DNA of 45,140 bases. Origin: Bacteroidota bacterium. Its GTDB lineage: Bacteria > Bacteroidota > Bacteroidia > Chitinophagales > Chitinophagaceae. A program made the position numbers and the translations under genes. The notes beneath the pieces are model-generated. The model was not told where the DNA came from. It was given only the letters and a program-made list of their open reading frames with translations, and did not search any database. This document shows, one piece after another, positions 33,287 to 41,953 of this stretch. Where the stretch lies: NCBI GenBank assembly GCA_005884665.1, contig VBAT01000023.1:1-45140 (forward strand). The letters are read 5' to 3'. Every line of letters begins with the position of its first letter. Positions within the stretch are counted from its first letter, which is position 1.

Positions 33287-34447
33287 ATGGGCGTTATTCT
33301 TGGCGTAATCTTCCATTTCATAGGCGGTTTTGCCTCCGGCAGCTTTTATATCCCCTACAAAAAAGTAAAGGGCTGGCATTGGGAAAGCTTTTGGATCGTT
33401 GGCGGCCTCTTTTCCTGGCTGATCGTGCCGCCACTGGCAGCCTGGCTGACCGTACCCGGTTTTGCAGAAGTTATACGGCAAATGGATTTCACAACACTGG
33501 GACTGACGTTCTTGTTCGGAGTTCTTTGGGGTATTGGCGGTTGTACTTATGGATTAGGTGTCCGTTATCTCGGCGTAGCCCTCGGTAGCAGCATTATCCT
33601 GGGTCTCTGCATGGTGTTCGGTTCCCTGATTCCGTCTATTTATTACGATGTCTATCCAAAAGAGGGCAAGGACACTTTTAGTATGCTGACCAGTTCAACC
33701 TGGGGCCAGATCGTTTTGGCAGGCCTGGTAGTCTGCGTCATCGCGATCATCATATGCGGTAAAGCGGGTGTGTTAAAAGAAAAGCAGTTAAGGTTATCCG
33801 ATGGAAATGATCCGCACGGCATGAAGATGAGGACAGAATACAAATTTGGGTTGGGCTTATTTGTAGCCATAATATCTGGTGTATTAAGCGCGTGTTTCAA
33901 TTTTGGACTGGAAGCAGGCAAACCAATGAGTGACGTGGTAAACGAAGCATGGAAAGTCTCTCACCCGGTGCTGGCGAAACAAGGCGAGGAGTTCTTGTTC
34001 CGCAACAATGTCACTTACGTTGTATTGTTATGGGGAGGACTTACCACCAATTTTATCTGGTGCATGATACTAAATGCAAGGAACAGGAGTTTTGGAGACT
34101 ATGTCAACCGGAAGACGCCGTTGTTACGCAATTACATTTTCTCGGCGCTGGCTGGTACTACCTGGTTTCTCCAGTTCTTTTTTTACGGGATGGGAGAAAG
34201 CAAACTCGGAAATGGCGCCAGTTCATGGATACTCCATATGGCGTTCATCATCCTGGTGGCCAATATGTGGGGGATCGTATTGGGCGAATGGAAAGCCGTC
34301 TCCAAACGGACAAAGACAGTTATTGCAATAGGGATCGTTACCATCATAGCTTCTGTTTTGCTGGTTGGAAGAGGTAACCAGTTACATAGCAAGCAGAAGG
34401 ATAAGGAGAAAGATCAAAATCAAGTAACTTTAGTTGGAGGACGATAG
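33287..34447 (+). CDS. rhaT: L-rhamnose/proton symporter
   Basis: RhaT brings L-rhamnose across the inner membrane with a proton. The 386-residue product has about ten membrane helices and the family's N-terminus (MGVILGVIFHFIGGFASGSFYIPYKKVKGWHWESFW). It also has the conserved GVLWGIGGCTYGLGVRYLG and FGLEAGKPM regions. A Lys/Asp-rich tail follows the last helix. The start ATG is preceded by AT-rich sequence with no Shine-Dalgarno motif. It is first in the forward rhamnose operon, with rhaEW 48 bases downstream. Confidence 0.94.
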   Translation: MGVILGVIFHFIGGFASGSFYIPYKKVKGWHWESFWIVGGLFSWLIVPPLAAWLTVPGFAEVIRQMDFTTLGLTFLFGVLWGIGGCTYGLGVRYLGVALGSSIILGLCMVFGSLIPSIYYDVYPKEGKDTFSMLTSSTWGQIVLAGLVVCVIAIIICGKAGVLKEKQLRLSDGNDPHGMKMRTEYKFGLGLFVAIISGVLSACFNFGLEAGKPMSDVVNEAWKVSHPVLAKQGEEFLFRNNVTYVVLLWGGLTTNFIWCMILNARNRSFGDYVNRKTPLLRNYIFSALAGTTWFLQFFFYGMGESKLGNGASSWILHMAFIILVANMWGIVLGEWKAVSKRTKTVIAIGIVTIIASVLLVGRGNQLHSKQKDKEKDQNQVTLVGGR

Positions 34448-34495
34448 CCATTGCAAACGGAAAACGATCATTAATGTGTGATTTAAAAAATAATT

Positions 34496-36646
34496 ATGAG
34501 CGCCCGTTCTAAATCAAATCATCAGCCTTATGTTGATGTAGGTGAATTCAAGCATGTGAGCTATTTGTGGGATGAAAAAAAAGCCGGCGAGTTGGAAGGC
34601 GACGAAGTCGCATTGCTTATTTACCGCTCCAACCTGTTGGGGGCCGATCTCCGGCTGACCAATTATGGAGGTGGCAATACATCCTGCAAGGCAATGGCAA
34701 AAAATCCATTGACTGGAGAACAAACAGAAATAATGTGGGTAAAAGGATCCGGTGGCGATCTCGGCACTTTGAAAAAAAGCGGGCTGGCTGCATTATATGT
34801 TGACCGTTTGCGGAGCCTGAAAAATGTGTATCGCGGTATAGAATTCGAAGATGAAATGGTGGAATTGTTCAATCATTGCATCTATGACCTGAACTCGAAA
34901 GCTCCGTCCATTGATACGCCTTTGCATGCGTTTCTTCCTTTTAAACATATTGACCACTTACATCCCGATGCAGCTATTGCTATTGCCGCTGCAAAGGACA
35001 GCGAACGTATCACCAGGGAATTATTCAACGGAACTATTGGATGGGTGAAATGGCAAAGGCCCGGTTTCGACCTTGGACTCGAGTTAAAGAAATGTGTGGA
35101 TGAGAATCCTGGTATCAGGGGCATCATATTGGGATCACACGGCCTGTTTACCTGGGGAGATACAGCCTATGAAAGTTATGTGAACACATTGGAAGTAATC
35201 GAGCGTTGCGCCGAATACCTGGAAGATAATATTGGTAAAAAGAAACCCGTGTTTGGTGGCGCTAAACTTACCTCTTTACCAAAAGAACAAAGACTCGAAC
35301 AGGCGGCTGTCCTTGCGCCAGTGCTAAGAGGATTATGCTCCTCTTCCCAAAACATGATCGGCCATTTTACCGATGATGACAGGGTGCTGGAATATATCAA
35401 TTCAAATGACCTGGAAAGACTGGCGCCATTGGGTACCAGCTGTCCCGATCATTTTCTTCGTACGAAGATCAGCCCTTTGGTACTTTCTTTGTCGCCGCAG
35501 GAAGACCTGCAGGATGCAGGCGCTGTGAAGACAAAGCTTATACCTGCTTTTGAGACCTATCGTGAAATGTACGCCGACTATTACAATCGCTGCAAACACC
35601 CGAATAGTCCCGATATACGTGATGCTAATCCCGTCGTGATCCTTTATCCCGGTGTTGGAATGTTCACTTTTGCCAAAGACAAACAAACCGCCAGGGTTGC
35701 GGCTGAATTCTATATCAATGCCATTAACGTGATGAAAGGGGCGGAGGCAATTTCTGAATATACTTCCCTGCCAAGACAGGAAGCTTTTGATATCGAGTAC
35801 TGGCTCCTCGAAGAAGCCAAGTTGCAACGAATGCCCAAGCCGAAAGCTTTATCCGGTAGAATTGCATTGATCACTGGAAGTGCCGGTGGAATTGGTAAGG
35901 CCATCGCCAAAAAATTCGCTGACGAAGGCGCTTGTGTGATCATCAATGATGTCAACGAGGAGAGATTGGGAGAAACAAAGAACGAGTTCCAGAATCTTTA
36001 CGGTAAAGATGTATTTGCTGCCGATATCCTCGACGTGACAAAAGCCGGTACCATACAGCAGACAATAAAGACAGCTATATTAGCTTTTGGGGGTCTCGAT
36101 ATTGTAGTTAATAATGCTGGCTTGTCAATATCCAAGTCAATCGAAGATCATAGTGAAAAGGATTGGGATCTTTTGTATGATGTATTGGTGAAAGGCCAGT
36201 TTTTGGTCACACAAATAGCAGTCGAGATAATGCGCAAGCAGGGACTTGGCGGCGATGTATTAAATATTGTCAGCAAAAATGCATTGGTAAGTGGCCCCAA
36301 CAACGCGGGCTATGGATCAGCTAAAGCGGCGCAATTGCATTTATCGAGATTAAATGCGGCCGAATTGGGAAAAGATAGGATAAGGGTGAATGCAGTAAAT
36401 CCTGATGCGGTGATCGCGGGTAGCAATATATGGAGTGGGGGCTGGGCGGAAGGCCGGGCAAAAGCCTATGGAATTTCGGTAGAGGATCTGCCGAAATATT
36501 ATGCCAGCCGTACGCTGCTGAATGAGGTCATCTATCCCGAGGATATCGCCAATGCATGCTTTGCGCTGGTAGGTGGGTTATTGAAAAAGTCGACAGGAAA
36601 TGTGCTGAATGTAGATGGCGGTGTATCCACGGCATTTGTCAGATAA
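34496..36646 (+). CDS. rhaEW: Bifunctional rhamnulose-1-phosphate aldolase / lactaldehyde dehydrogenase
   Basis: This is a 716-residue fusion. The N-terminal half (about 20-430) is a class II aldolase/adducin domain with NYGGGNTSCKA, GSGGDLGTLKKSG, DTPLHAFLPFKHIDHLHPDA and LGSHGLFTWGD (metal-binding histidines). The C-terminal half is a short-chain dehydrogenase with the NAD motif TGSAGGIG at 460-467, NNAGLS, and the catalytic Tyr606-x3-Lys610 in YGSAKAA. Proteins of this build, such as Bacillus subtilis RhaEW, cleave rhamnulose-1-phosphate to DHAP and L-lactaldehyde and oxidise the aldehyde to lactate. That avoids a free toxic aldehyde. It lies between rhaT and rhaM in the operon. Confidence 0.94.
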   Translation: MSARSKSNHQPYVDVGEFKHVSYLWDEKKAGELEGDEVALLIYRSNLLGADLRLTNYGGGNTSCKAMAKNPLTGEQTEIMWVKGSGGDLGTLKKSGLAALYVDRLRSLKNVYRGIEFEDEMVELFNHCIYDLNSKAPSIDTPLHAFLPFKHIDHLHPDAAIAIAAAKDSERITRELFNGTIGWVKWQRPGFDLGLELKKCVDENPGIRGIILGSHGLFTWGDTAYESYVNTLEVIERCAEYLEDNIGKKKPVFGGAKLTSLPKEQRLEQAAVLAPVLRGLCSSSQNMIGHFTDDDRVLEYINSNDLERLAPLGTSCPDHFLRTKISPLVLSLSPQEDLQDAGAVKTKLIPAFETYREMYADYYNRCKHPNSPDIRDANPVVILYPGVGMFTFAKDKQTARVAAEFYINAINVMKGAEAISEYTSLPRQEAFDIEYWLLEEAKLQRMPKPKALSGRIALITGSAGGIGKAIAKKFADEGACVIINDVNEERLGETKNEFQNLYGKDVFAADILDVTKAGTIQQTIKTAILAFGGLDIVVNNAGLSISKSIEDHSEKDWDLLYDVLVKGQFLVTQIAVEIMRKQGLGGDVLNIVSKNALVSGPNNAGYGSAKAAQLHLSRLNAAELGKDRIRVNAVNPDAVIAGSNIWSGGWAEGRAKAYGISVEDLPKYYASRTLLNEVIYPEDIANACFALVGGLLKKSTGNVLNVDGGVSTAFVR

Positions 36647-36722
36647 AAAAATTAAGAACCAAAAGGCAAGAACCAAATCAAATAGGTTTAATTTAAGTTT
36701 TGAGATTTATTTGGTACCTGGT
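36647..36722. repeat. AAGAACCAAA word island between rhaEW and rhaM
   Basis: AAGAACCAAAAGGCAAGAACC (36655-36674, word form) is followed in reverse sense by ATTTATTTGGTACCTGG. The arms are inverted and the island is very similar to that at 31812-31982. Here it sits between two genes of the same direction, so it cannot simply be a bidirectional terminator of converging genes. Confidence 0.6.
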
Positions 36723-36793
36723 AATTATAGCAGGACTCAATCTGTAATAATAGGCATTTCAATTCTTTCTCATAAGCAGTTAGTTTGACGAGC

Positions 36794-36821
36794 AAAGCTG
36801 GTTGTTTCTACAGCCAGCTTT
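36794..36821 (+). terminator. Strong hairpin between rhaEW and rhaM
   Basis: AAAGCTGGTTGT (36794-36805), loop TTCT, ACAGCCAGCTTT (36810-36821) pairs over 12 positions with one G-T pair. It is 21 bases before the rhaM ATG. It ends in TTT but lacks a longer T-run, so it could be a weak terminator or an RNA element at the 5' end of the rhaM message. TAGTTTG nearby (36781-36787) is close to a -7 element. Confidence 0.5.
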
Positions 36822-36841
36822 CATTCATCTAAAACAGGGTT

Positions 36842-37156
36842 ATGGCAAGAGTAGCATTTAAAATGAAATTAAATGAGGGATTCGAGGAAGAGTATAAAAA
36901 AAGACATGACGAACTCTGGCCCGATCTTGAAGCGCTGCTTAAGGAAAGTGGGATCACTGATTATTCCATTTTCCTGGATAAGGAAACAAATTTCCTTTTC
37001 GGAGTATTAAAGGCCAGCGATCCATCGGCCCTGGACAATCTTCCTTCCAGGCCTGTGATGCAAAAATGGTGGGCCTATATGAAAGACATCATGCAAAGCA
37101 ACCCGGATAATTCGCCGGTAAGCGTTCCTCTCAAAGAAGTTTTTTACCTTCCCTAA
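36842..37156 (+). CDS. rhaM: L-rhamnose mutarotase
   Basis: RhaM interconverts alpha- and beta-L-rhamnose, feeding the isomerase with its preferred anomer. The 104 residues are the family length. The N-terminal MARVAFKMKL and YKKRHDELWPDLEALLKE carry Tyr18 and His22, which match the active-site Tyr and His known from E. coli RhaM (YiiL), and RPVMQKWWAYMKDIM carries the conserved tryptophans. It lies 11 bases before rhaI. A strong hairpin precedes it. Confidence 0.95.
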   Translation: MARVAFKMKLNEGFEEEYKKRHDELWPDLEALLKESGITDYSIFLDKETNFLFGVLKASDPSALDNLPSRPVMQKWWAYMKDIMQSNPDNSPVSVPLKEVFYLP

Positions 37157-37166
37157 ACGATCTGAT

Positions 37167-38441
37167 ATGAAACTGGCAAAACAACTCATACAGGAGCACA
37201 ACGAAAGCTTTCTCGCCGATCACAAAAAGCAATTTGATTTTATTGCAGGAAACACGAGTGATGTCAAAGAGGTGATTCAAAAACTGGTCGATTTCCAGGT
37301 AGCAGTACCCAGTTGGGCGCTTGGTTCGGGTGGAACAAGATTCGGCCGTTTTCCCGCGGGTGGGGAACCCAGGAACCTGGAAGAAAAAATAGAAGATGTG
37401 GGTTTGCTGCATGCATTGAACCAATCAAGCGGCGCCATTTCTTTGCATATTCCCTGGGACATTCCCAAAGACGCCCAGTCGATAAAGACGCTTGCCGCCA
37501 TGCACGGCTTAAAGTTCGATGCAGTGAATTCAAATACATTCCAGGATCAGCAGGACCAGGCATTGAGTTATAAATTTGGATCCCTGCAGCATGTCGACAA
37601 AGCAGTAAGGCAGCAGGCTATCGATCACAACATAGAAGTGATCAGGCACGGGATCGACCTGGGATCAAAATCATTAACTGTATGGTTGGCGGATGGCTCC
37701 TGTTTCCCCGGTCAGCTAAATTTCAGGAAAACTTTCCAGCGCACGCTGGAAAGTTTGCAGTCCATTTACGCGGCTCTGCCCGGTGATTGGAAAATGTTTA
37801 TCGAATACAAAGCTTTTGAGCCTAATTTTTACTCAATGACCGTTGGTGACTGGGGCCAGTCCTATTTATATGCCAGCAAACTGGGTCCGAAAGCTTTTAC
37901 GCTCGTCGATCTTGGACACCATCTTCCCAACGCGAATATTGAACAGATCGTTTCCCTGCTTTTGATGGAAAATAAGCTGGCAGGTTTTCATTTTAATGAT
38001 TCTAAGTATGGTGACGATGACCTGACCGTGGGCAGCATTAACCCTTACCAGCTTTTTTTGATCTTTAATGAGCTGGTAGAAGGCATGGACGCCAGGGGAA
38101 TGAATCACGCTAATGATCTCGGCTGGATGATCGATGCTTCTCATAATGTAAAAGACCCGTTGGAAGATCTCCTGCAATCGGTAGAAGCTATCCTGATAGC
38201 GTATGCGCAGGCGCTGCTTGTAAATAAAAAAGAACTGAAAGCAGCCCAGGATGCCAATGATGTGGTCAAAGCCCAGGAGGTTTTGCAGGCAGCTTATCGC
38301 ACTGATGTCCGACCCCTGATCGCCGAAGCAAGATTGCGGGCAGGAGGGGCGCTGCAACCATTGCAGATATTCCGCAATTTGAAAGTAAGGGAACAGCTCA
38401 TAAAGGAAAGGGGCAAAAAAACGGTAGCAACGGGATTATAA
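37167..38441 (+). CDS. rhaI: L-rhamnose isomerase (Pseudomonas/rhizobial type)
   Basis: This is a metal-dependent TIM-barrel isomerase converting L-rhamnose to L-rhamnulose. The 424 residues have the length and sequence style of the Pseudomonas stutzeri/rhizobial L-rhamnose isomerase (RhaI) rather than E. coli RhaA. Visible regions include VPSWALGSGGTRFGRFPAGGEPRNLEEK, HIPWD, FDAVNSNTFQ, IEYKAFEPNFYSM, LVDLGHHLPNANIEQIV and GFHFNDSKYGDDDLTVGSINPYQLF; the His and Asp residues there are the metal ligands. The start is ATG, ten bases after the rhaM stop. It is followed by a frameshifted four-helix gene and rhaB. Confidence 0.95.
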   Translation: MKLAKQLIQEHNESFLADHKKQFDFIAGNTSDVKEVIQKLVDFQVAVPSWALGSGGTRFGRFPAGGEPRNLEEKIEDVGLLHALNQSSGAISLHIPWDIPKDAQSIKTLAAMHGLKFDAVNSNTFQDQQDQALSYKFGSLQHVDKAVRQQAIDHNIEVIRHGIDLGSKSLTVWLADGSCFPGQLNFRKTFQRTLESLQSIYAALPGDWKMFIEYKAFEPNFYSMTVGDWGQSYLYASKLGPKAFTLVDLGHHLPNANIEQIVSLLLMENKLAGFHFNDSKYGDDDLTVGSINPYQLFLIFNELVEGMDARGMNHANDLGWMIDASHNVKDPLEDLLQSVEAILIAYAQALLVNKKELKAAQDANDVVKAQEVLQAAYRTDVRPLIAEARLRAGGALQPLQIFRNLKVREQLIKERGKKTVATGL

Positions 38442-38494
38442 CGGTGAGCGGTGAGTCGCTAGATTTGACTCATTTGACTCATTAAAGCTTAAAT

Positions 38495-38924
38495 ATGTTC
38501 TTAAAGACCTGCTCACACAAAACTGGACATTTATCAAATTTCCCAGGCGTTGGTATTAAACTGCTATCAAATAACGAAATTGTTCCCTAATGAGGAGAAA
38601 TTTGCTCTGGTTCAGCAAATCCGCAGAGCTGCCATATCGGTTCATTTGGATCTGGCCGAAGGGTGTTGCCGAATATCTATGCAGGAAAGAAAACGGTTTT
38701 TTGAAATATCCAGGGGTTCGGTAATTGAAATTGATACGGCGTTTGGTCTTGCGCATAATTTATCTTATGTTACCGCAGGCCAATTGAAACCGCTTGAAGA
38801 AATCATTACCAGAACATTCAAAATCTTAGGCGCCATGATCAAAAAGAGCTACTCCCAGTCGACAACCCACTACTCACAACAGGCTACTGACTACTCATCA
38901 CTCACCACTCACCCCCCTCAATGA
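38495..38924 (+). pseudogene. 23S rRNA-intervening-sequence-type four-helix bundle protein, N-terminal frameshift
   Basis: The body (QQIRRAAISVHLDLAEGC, ERKRFFEISRGSVIEIDTAF, ITRTFKILGAMIKK) belongs to the four-helix bundle family first seen in 23S rRNA intervening sequences and related to the Avd proteins of diversity-generating retroelements. Its biochemical role is not known. The frame from a TTG at 38550 gives 124 residues but lacks the expected N-terminus. The ATG at 38495 (MFLKT) in another frame joins to AHTKLDIYQISQALVLNCY if one base near 38510 is removed. The C-terminus after MIKKS (SQSTTHYSQQATDYSSLTTHPP) is translated ACTACTCAC-type word repeat, not family sequence. The stop overlaps the rhaB start (ATGA), so the two are translationally coupled. 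No rRNA or reverse transcriptase gene is nearby. Confidence 0.75.
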
Positions 38925-40312
38925 GCAAACTTGCTGTCATACTCGTTTTCGACGTTGGCAAGACAAACAAAAAATTATTATTGTTTGACCAGCACTACAA
39001 CATCGTGCACGAAGAAAGCACAAAGCTCGAAGAAATAAAAGATGAGGATGAGTTTGAATGCGAAGATGTAAATGCATTGACAGATTGGATACGGAATTCC
39101 TTTGATAGATTACTTCGCGACGATCGGTTTCATATCCGGGCAATCAACTTCTCTGCTTACGGAGCCAGTTTTGTTTATTTGGACGAACGGGGACAGGTGA
39201 TAGGTCCTTTATATAATTACTTAAAACCGTTTTCCAAACAACTGCAAAACCAGTTTTATAAAACTTATGGAGGCGAAAGCCTGGTCGCGAAACAAACAGC
39301 TTCACCCGTTTTGGGCAATTTAAACTCGGGGATGCAGCTATACAGGCTCAAATATGAAAGGCCGGAGGTATTTGAAAAAATAAAATACGCGTTGCACCTT
39401 CCTCAATACCTTAGTTATATTCTTTGTTCAAGAATAAATTCGGATATCACAAGTATTGGATGCCACACCAATCTCTGGCATTACCAGCAAAACAACTATC
39501 ATCGTTGGGTAAGAGATGAAGGTATCCTGGAAAAGTTGCCGGCTATTTTACCCTGTACGGAACTGGCGATGGAACTGGGGGATCATATTGGTTTTGGAGC
39601 GGGCCTGCATGATAGTTCGGCGGCACTGATTCCCTACCTGGCTTCATTTCGCGAACCATTCGTCCTTGTTTCTACGGGCACCTGGTGTATCAGTCTCAAC
39701 CCTTTCAATCATAGCCAGCTTTCAGACTACGAACTGGATAACGATTGTCTTTGCTATTTGTCCTATGAAGGAAAACCGGTAAAAGCGTCCCGGTTGTTTG
39801 CAGGATATGAACACGAACAACAGGTGAAACGGCTGTCTACCCATTTTAATAAGCCGGTGGATTATTATACAACCGTCAAGATCGACCCGGCCCTGGTACA
39901 AAGAATGAACACGGAAAAGAAAGATATAATCGAGAAGCAGGATAGCCCAATGGTTGGCCAGTCAGCTTTTGAAAAAAGAAAGCTGGAAGGTTTTAAGTCA
40001 TACGAGGAAGCTTATCACCAGTTGATCTTTGATATTGTCGTGCAACAAGCACGCAGCACCAATATTGTTCTAAAAGGTACTCCGGTGAAAAAGATTTTTG
40101 TAGACGGCGGTTTTAGCAGGAACCCCATCTATATGCACCTGATGGCCCTGTTCTTTCCAGGTATAGAAGTTTATGCCGCGTCCGTTGCCCAGGCTACTGC
40201 TATGGGCGCCGCTCTCGTGTTACACGATAAATGGAATACCTCGCCGGTTCCTGCCGGTTTAGTCGCTTTGCAACAGTGCAAAATAACTGACGGTATTAAT
40301 ACAATTGCTTAA
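38921..40312 (+). CDS. rhaB: FGGY-family carbohydrate kinase, probable rhamnulokinase
   Basis: This 463-residue kinase phosphorylates the ketose from RhaI (L-rhamnulose to rhamnulose-1-phosphate) in the cytoplasm. The N-terminal phosphate-1 motif is FDVGKTNKKLLLFD. The catalytic-base region is GAGLHDSSAALIPYL, phosphate-2 is LVSTGTWCISLNP, and the adenosine motif is KIFVDGGFSRNPIYM, with AQATAMGAAL near the end. Identification as rhamnulokinase rests on the FGGY motifs plus its position between the rhaI and the end of the rhamnose cluster; a fuculokinase-type specificity is not excluded. The ATG overlaps the stop of the preceding small gene by four bases. Confidence 0.88.
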   Translation: MSKLAVILVFDVGKTNKKLLLFDQHYNIVHEESTKLEEIKDEDEFECEDVNALTDWIRNSFDRLLRDDRFHIRAINFSAYGASFVYLDERGQVIGPLYNYLKPFSKQLQNQFYKTYGGESLVAKQTASPVLGNLNSGMQLYRLKYERPEVFEKIKYALHLPQYLSYILCSRINSDITSIGCHTNLWHYQQNNYHRWVRDEGILEKLPAILPCTELAMELGDHIGFGAGLHDSSAALIPYLASFREPFVLVSTGTWCISLNPFNHSQLSDYELDNDCLCYLSYEGKPVKASRLFAGYEHEQQVKRLSTHFNKPVDYYTTVKIDPALVQRMNTEKKDIIEKQDSPMVGQSAFEKRKLEGFKSYEEAYHQLIFDIVVQQARSTNIVLKGTPVKKIFVDGGFSRNPIYMHLMALFFPGIEVYAASVAQATAMGAALVLHDKWNTSPVPAGLVALQQCKITDGINTIA

Positions 40313-40492
40313 TCACGCTGGCTGCCGGTTGGCAGGTCTTAGTCTTGCTTCTACTTCTTTGGAATCAAATCCCGCAAGACGCCGGCATGTTGTAACTACA
40401 CTGCATCGTTGCATCGTGGCGTCGTGGCGCGAGATTAATACAATTGGCTGATCACTTCTAATTCTTTAAATTTAGATTACCCTGCCCACTGC
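40313..40492. repeat. Intergenic spacer after rhaB with palindrome and word repeats
   Basis: CTGGCTGCCGGTTGGCAGG at 40318-40336 is a diverged CCTGCC-type palindrome. It is followed by TGCATCGTTGCATCGTGGCGTCGTGGCG (40403-40430, as tandem CATCGT/GTCGTGGCG words). The promoter of the metalloprotease gene should lie in 40430-40492, which includes CTTTAAATTTAG. Confidence 0.5.
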
Positions 40493-41953
40493 ATGAAATA
40501 CCTTTTATCCTTCATCGTTACGATCAGCCTGGCCATGACTCTCATGGCCCAGGATAAATGTGCTACGGATGAACAACATGCGTGGTTGATGACCCATAAT
40601 CCCGAATATGCCCGGCAGATGCAGAACAAGCTCCCAGCTAAAGGCCCTTACATTAATGCAAGAATAAACGGTGTACCCGACACAATTCCGGTGGTTGTAC
40701 ATATTGTATATATCACCAATTTCCTGGGAACCTGGGGCAATATTTCCGACTCAGAGGTTCATAGGATGATGGATAATATAAACCGGGGCTTCAATGATAA
40801 TACACCGGGAAGCGCTAATGTTGGGCTGTATTTTAAACTGGCGCAAACAGACCCTAATTGTCGTCCTACTACCGGGATTTTACATATCGATGCCTCGGAT
40901 GACCCGATTTATGTCAATGAAGGTGTGAACTCATCCTTGATCGCTGGCGGGATCCAACAGGGAGACCTGGCTGCCAAGAGTTATTGGGATAATACCAAGT
41001 ACCTGAATATCTGGATAGTTCACAAGATCAATGGTGCAGCTGGATTTGCATTTTTCCCTTCAGGAAATAAAACCATTCATGATGGGATCGTCATTACCTA
41101 CCAGTATTTGGGCGCTGCCGTGCATGAACTGGGACACGCGTTTAATTTGCAACATAGTTTTAGCGGATCTTCCGGTACCGGCTGCCCTTTAAATAACAAT
41201 TGCAATATAGACGGTGATCTTATTTGCGACACACCACCAGTGCCCCAAATTACTTCCGGCTGCGATATGCAGGCTATTAATCCCTGTACAAATCAACCCT
41301 ATGGTAGTATTGTCAACAATTATATGTCGTATAGTTGCCAAAAACTTTTTACTCCTCAACAGGCTGACAGGATGATCAGCGCTCTTTATACATACCGGAG
41401 CTCATTGTTAACCGCCAATACCGAATGGCCTCCTCCCTCTGCACCTTCCGTGACGATAAAGTCTGATGATGCAGATAATATTATTGATAAAGCCCAATTG
41501 GTAACATTTACTCCAACAGTGATTGGAAACCCGGCGATACAATATCATTGGTTAAAAAATAAGTTCGAAGTTAGAACCGGGTCTGTCTATAGCACTAATG
41601 ATCTTGCCCACGGCGATGAGATCGTTTGTATGATCGAAGACCCTTCGCTGGTATGTCATGTACCCGTTCGTACATATAGCGATCCGATCAGGATTTCACT
41701 GCACCAGGGACATTATGTCGATGTATATCCCAATCCTGTATACGATATGCTCACAGCCTGGACGCCTTCAGATGATATTAAGATCAGTACCGTCAGGTTG
41801 TTCTCTGCAAATGGACAATTAATGGATGAAAAACAGGTAACGCCTTCCAGCCGCATTCAGTATTCTTTAAAAAACAAACCAGCAGGTATCTATTTCATTG
41901 AATTCACTACTGATAAGGGGAGAGATTTAGTCAAAGCGGTAAAGGTATACTGA
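40493..41953 (+). CDS. Secreted M43-type zinc metalloprotease with type IX secretion domain
   Basis: This is a 486-residue exported protease of the pappalysin/cytophagalysin (M43) family. The signal peptide is MKYLLSFIVTISLAMTLMAQ. The zinc motif HELGHAFNLQH has ligands His211, His215 and His221 and base Glu212; the metzincin Met-turn is NNYMSYSCQ. The region CNIDGDLICDTPP between them is typical of M43B. The C-terminal part (about 405-486; VYPNPVYDMLTAWTP, AGIYFIEFTT, VKAVKVY) is a type A type IX secretion sorting domain, so the enzyme is secreted across the outer membrane and probably surface-attached. A PKD- or Ig-like linker (ITFTPTVIGNPAIQYHWLKNK) lies between. It is not obviously part of the rhamnose operon; the 180-base spacer suggests its own promoter. 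Confidence 0.92.
   Translation: MKYLLSFIVTISLAMTLMAQDKCATDEQHAWLMTHNPEYARQMQNKLPAKGPYINARINGVPDTIPVVVHIVYITNFLGTWGNISDSEVHRMMDNINRGFNDNTPGSANVGLYFKLAQTDPNCRPTTGILHIDASDDPIYVNEGVNSSLIAGGIQQGDLAAKSYWDNTKYLNIWIVHKINGAAGFAFFPSGNKTIHDGIVITYQYLGAAVHELGHAFNLQHSFSGSSGTGCPLNNNCNIDGDLICDTPPVPQITSGCDMQAINPCTNQPYGSIVNNYMSYSCQKLFTPQQADRMISALYTYRSSLLTANTEWPPPSAPSVTIKSDDADNIIDKAQLVTFTPTVIGNPAIQYHWLKNKFEVRTGSVYSTNDLAHGDEIVCMIEDPSLVCHVPVRTYSDPIRISLHQGHYVDVYPNPVYDMLTAWTPSDDIKISTVRLFSANGQLMDEKQVTPSSRIQYSLKNKPAGIYFIEFTTDKGRDLVKAVKVY

Noticed and set aside
33949..34377. A 142-residue alternative frame within rhaT
   Set aside because: Trp- and Arg-rich shadow of the membrane helices of rhaT.
38495..38924. A diversity-generating retroelement around the Avd-like four-helix protein
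   Set aside because: No reverse transcriptase, template repeat or variable repeat is seen; the protein fold alone is not enough.
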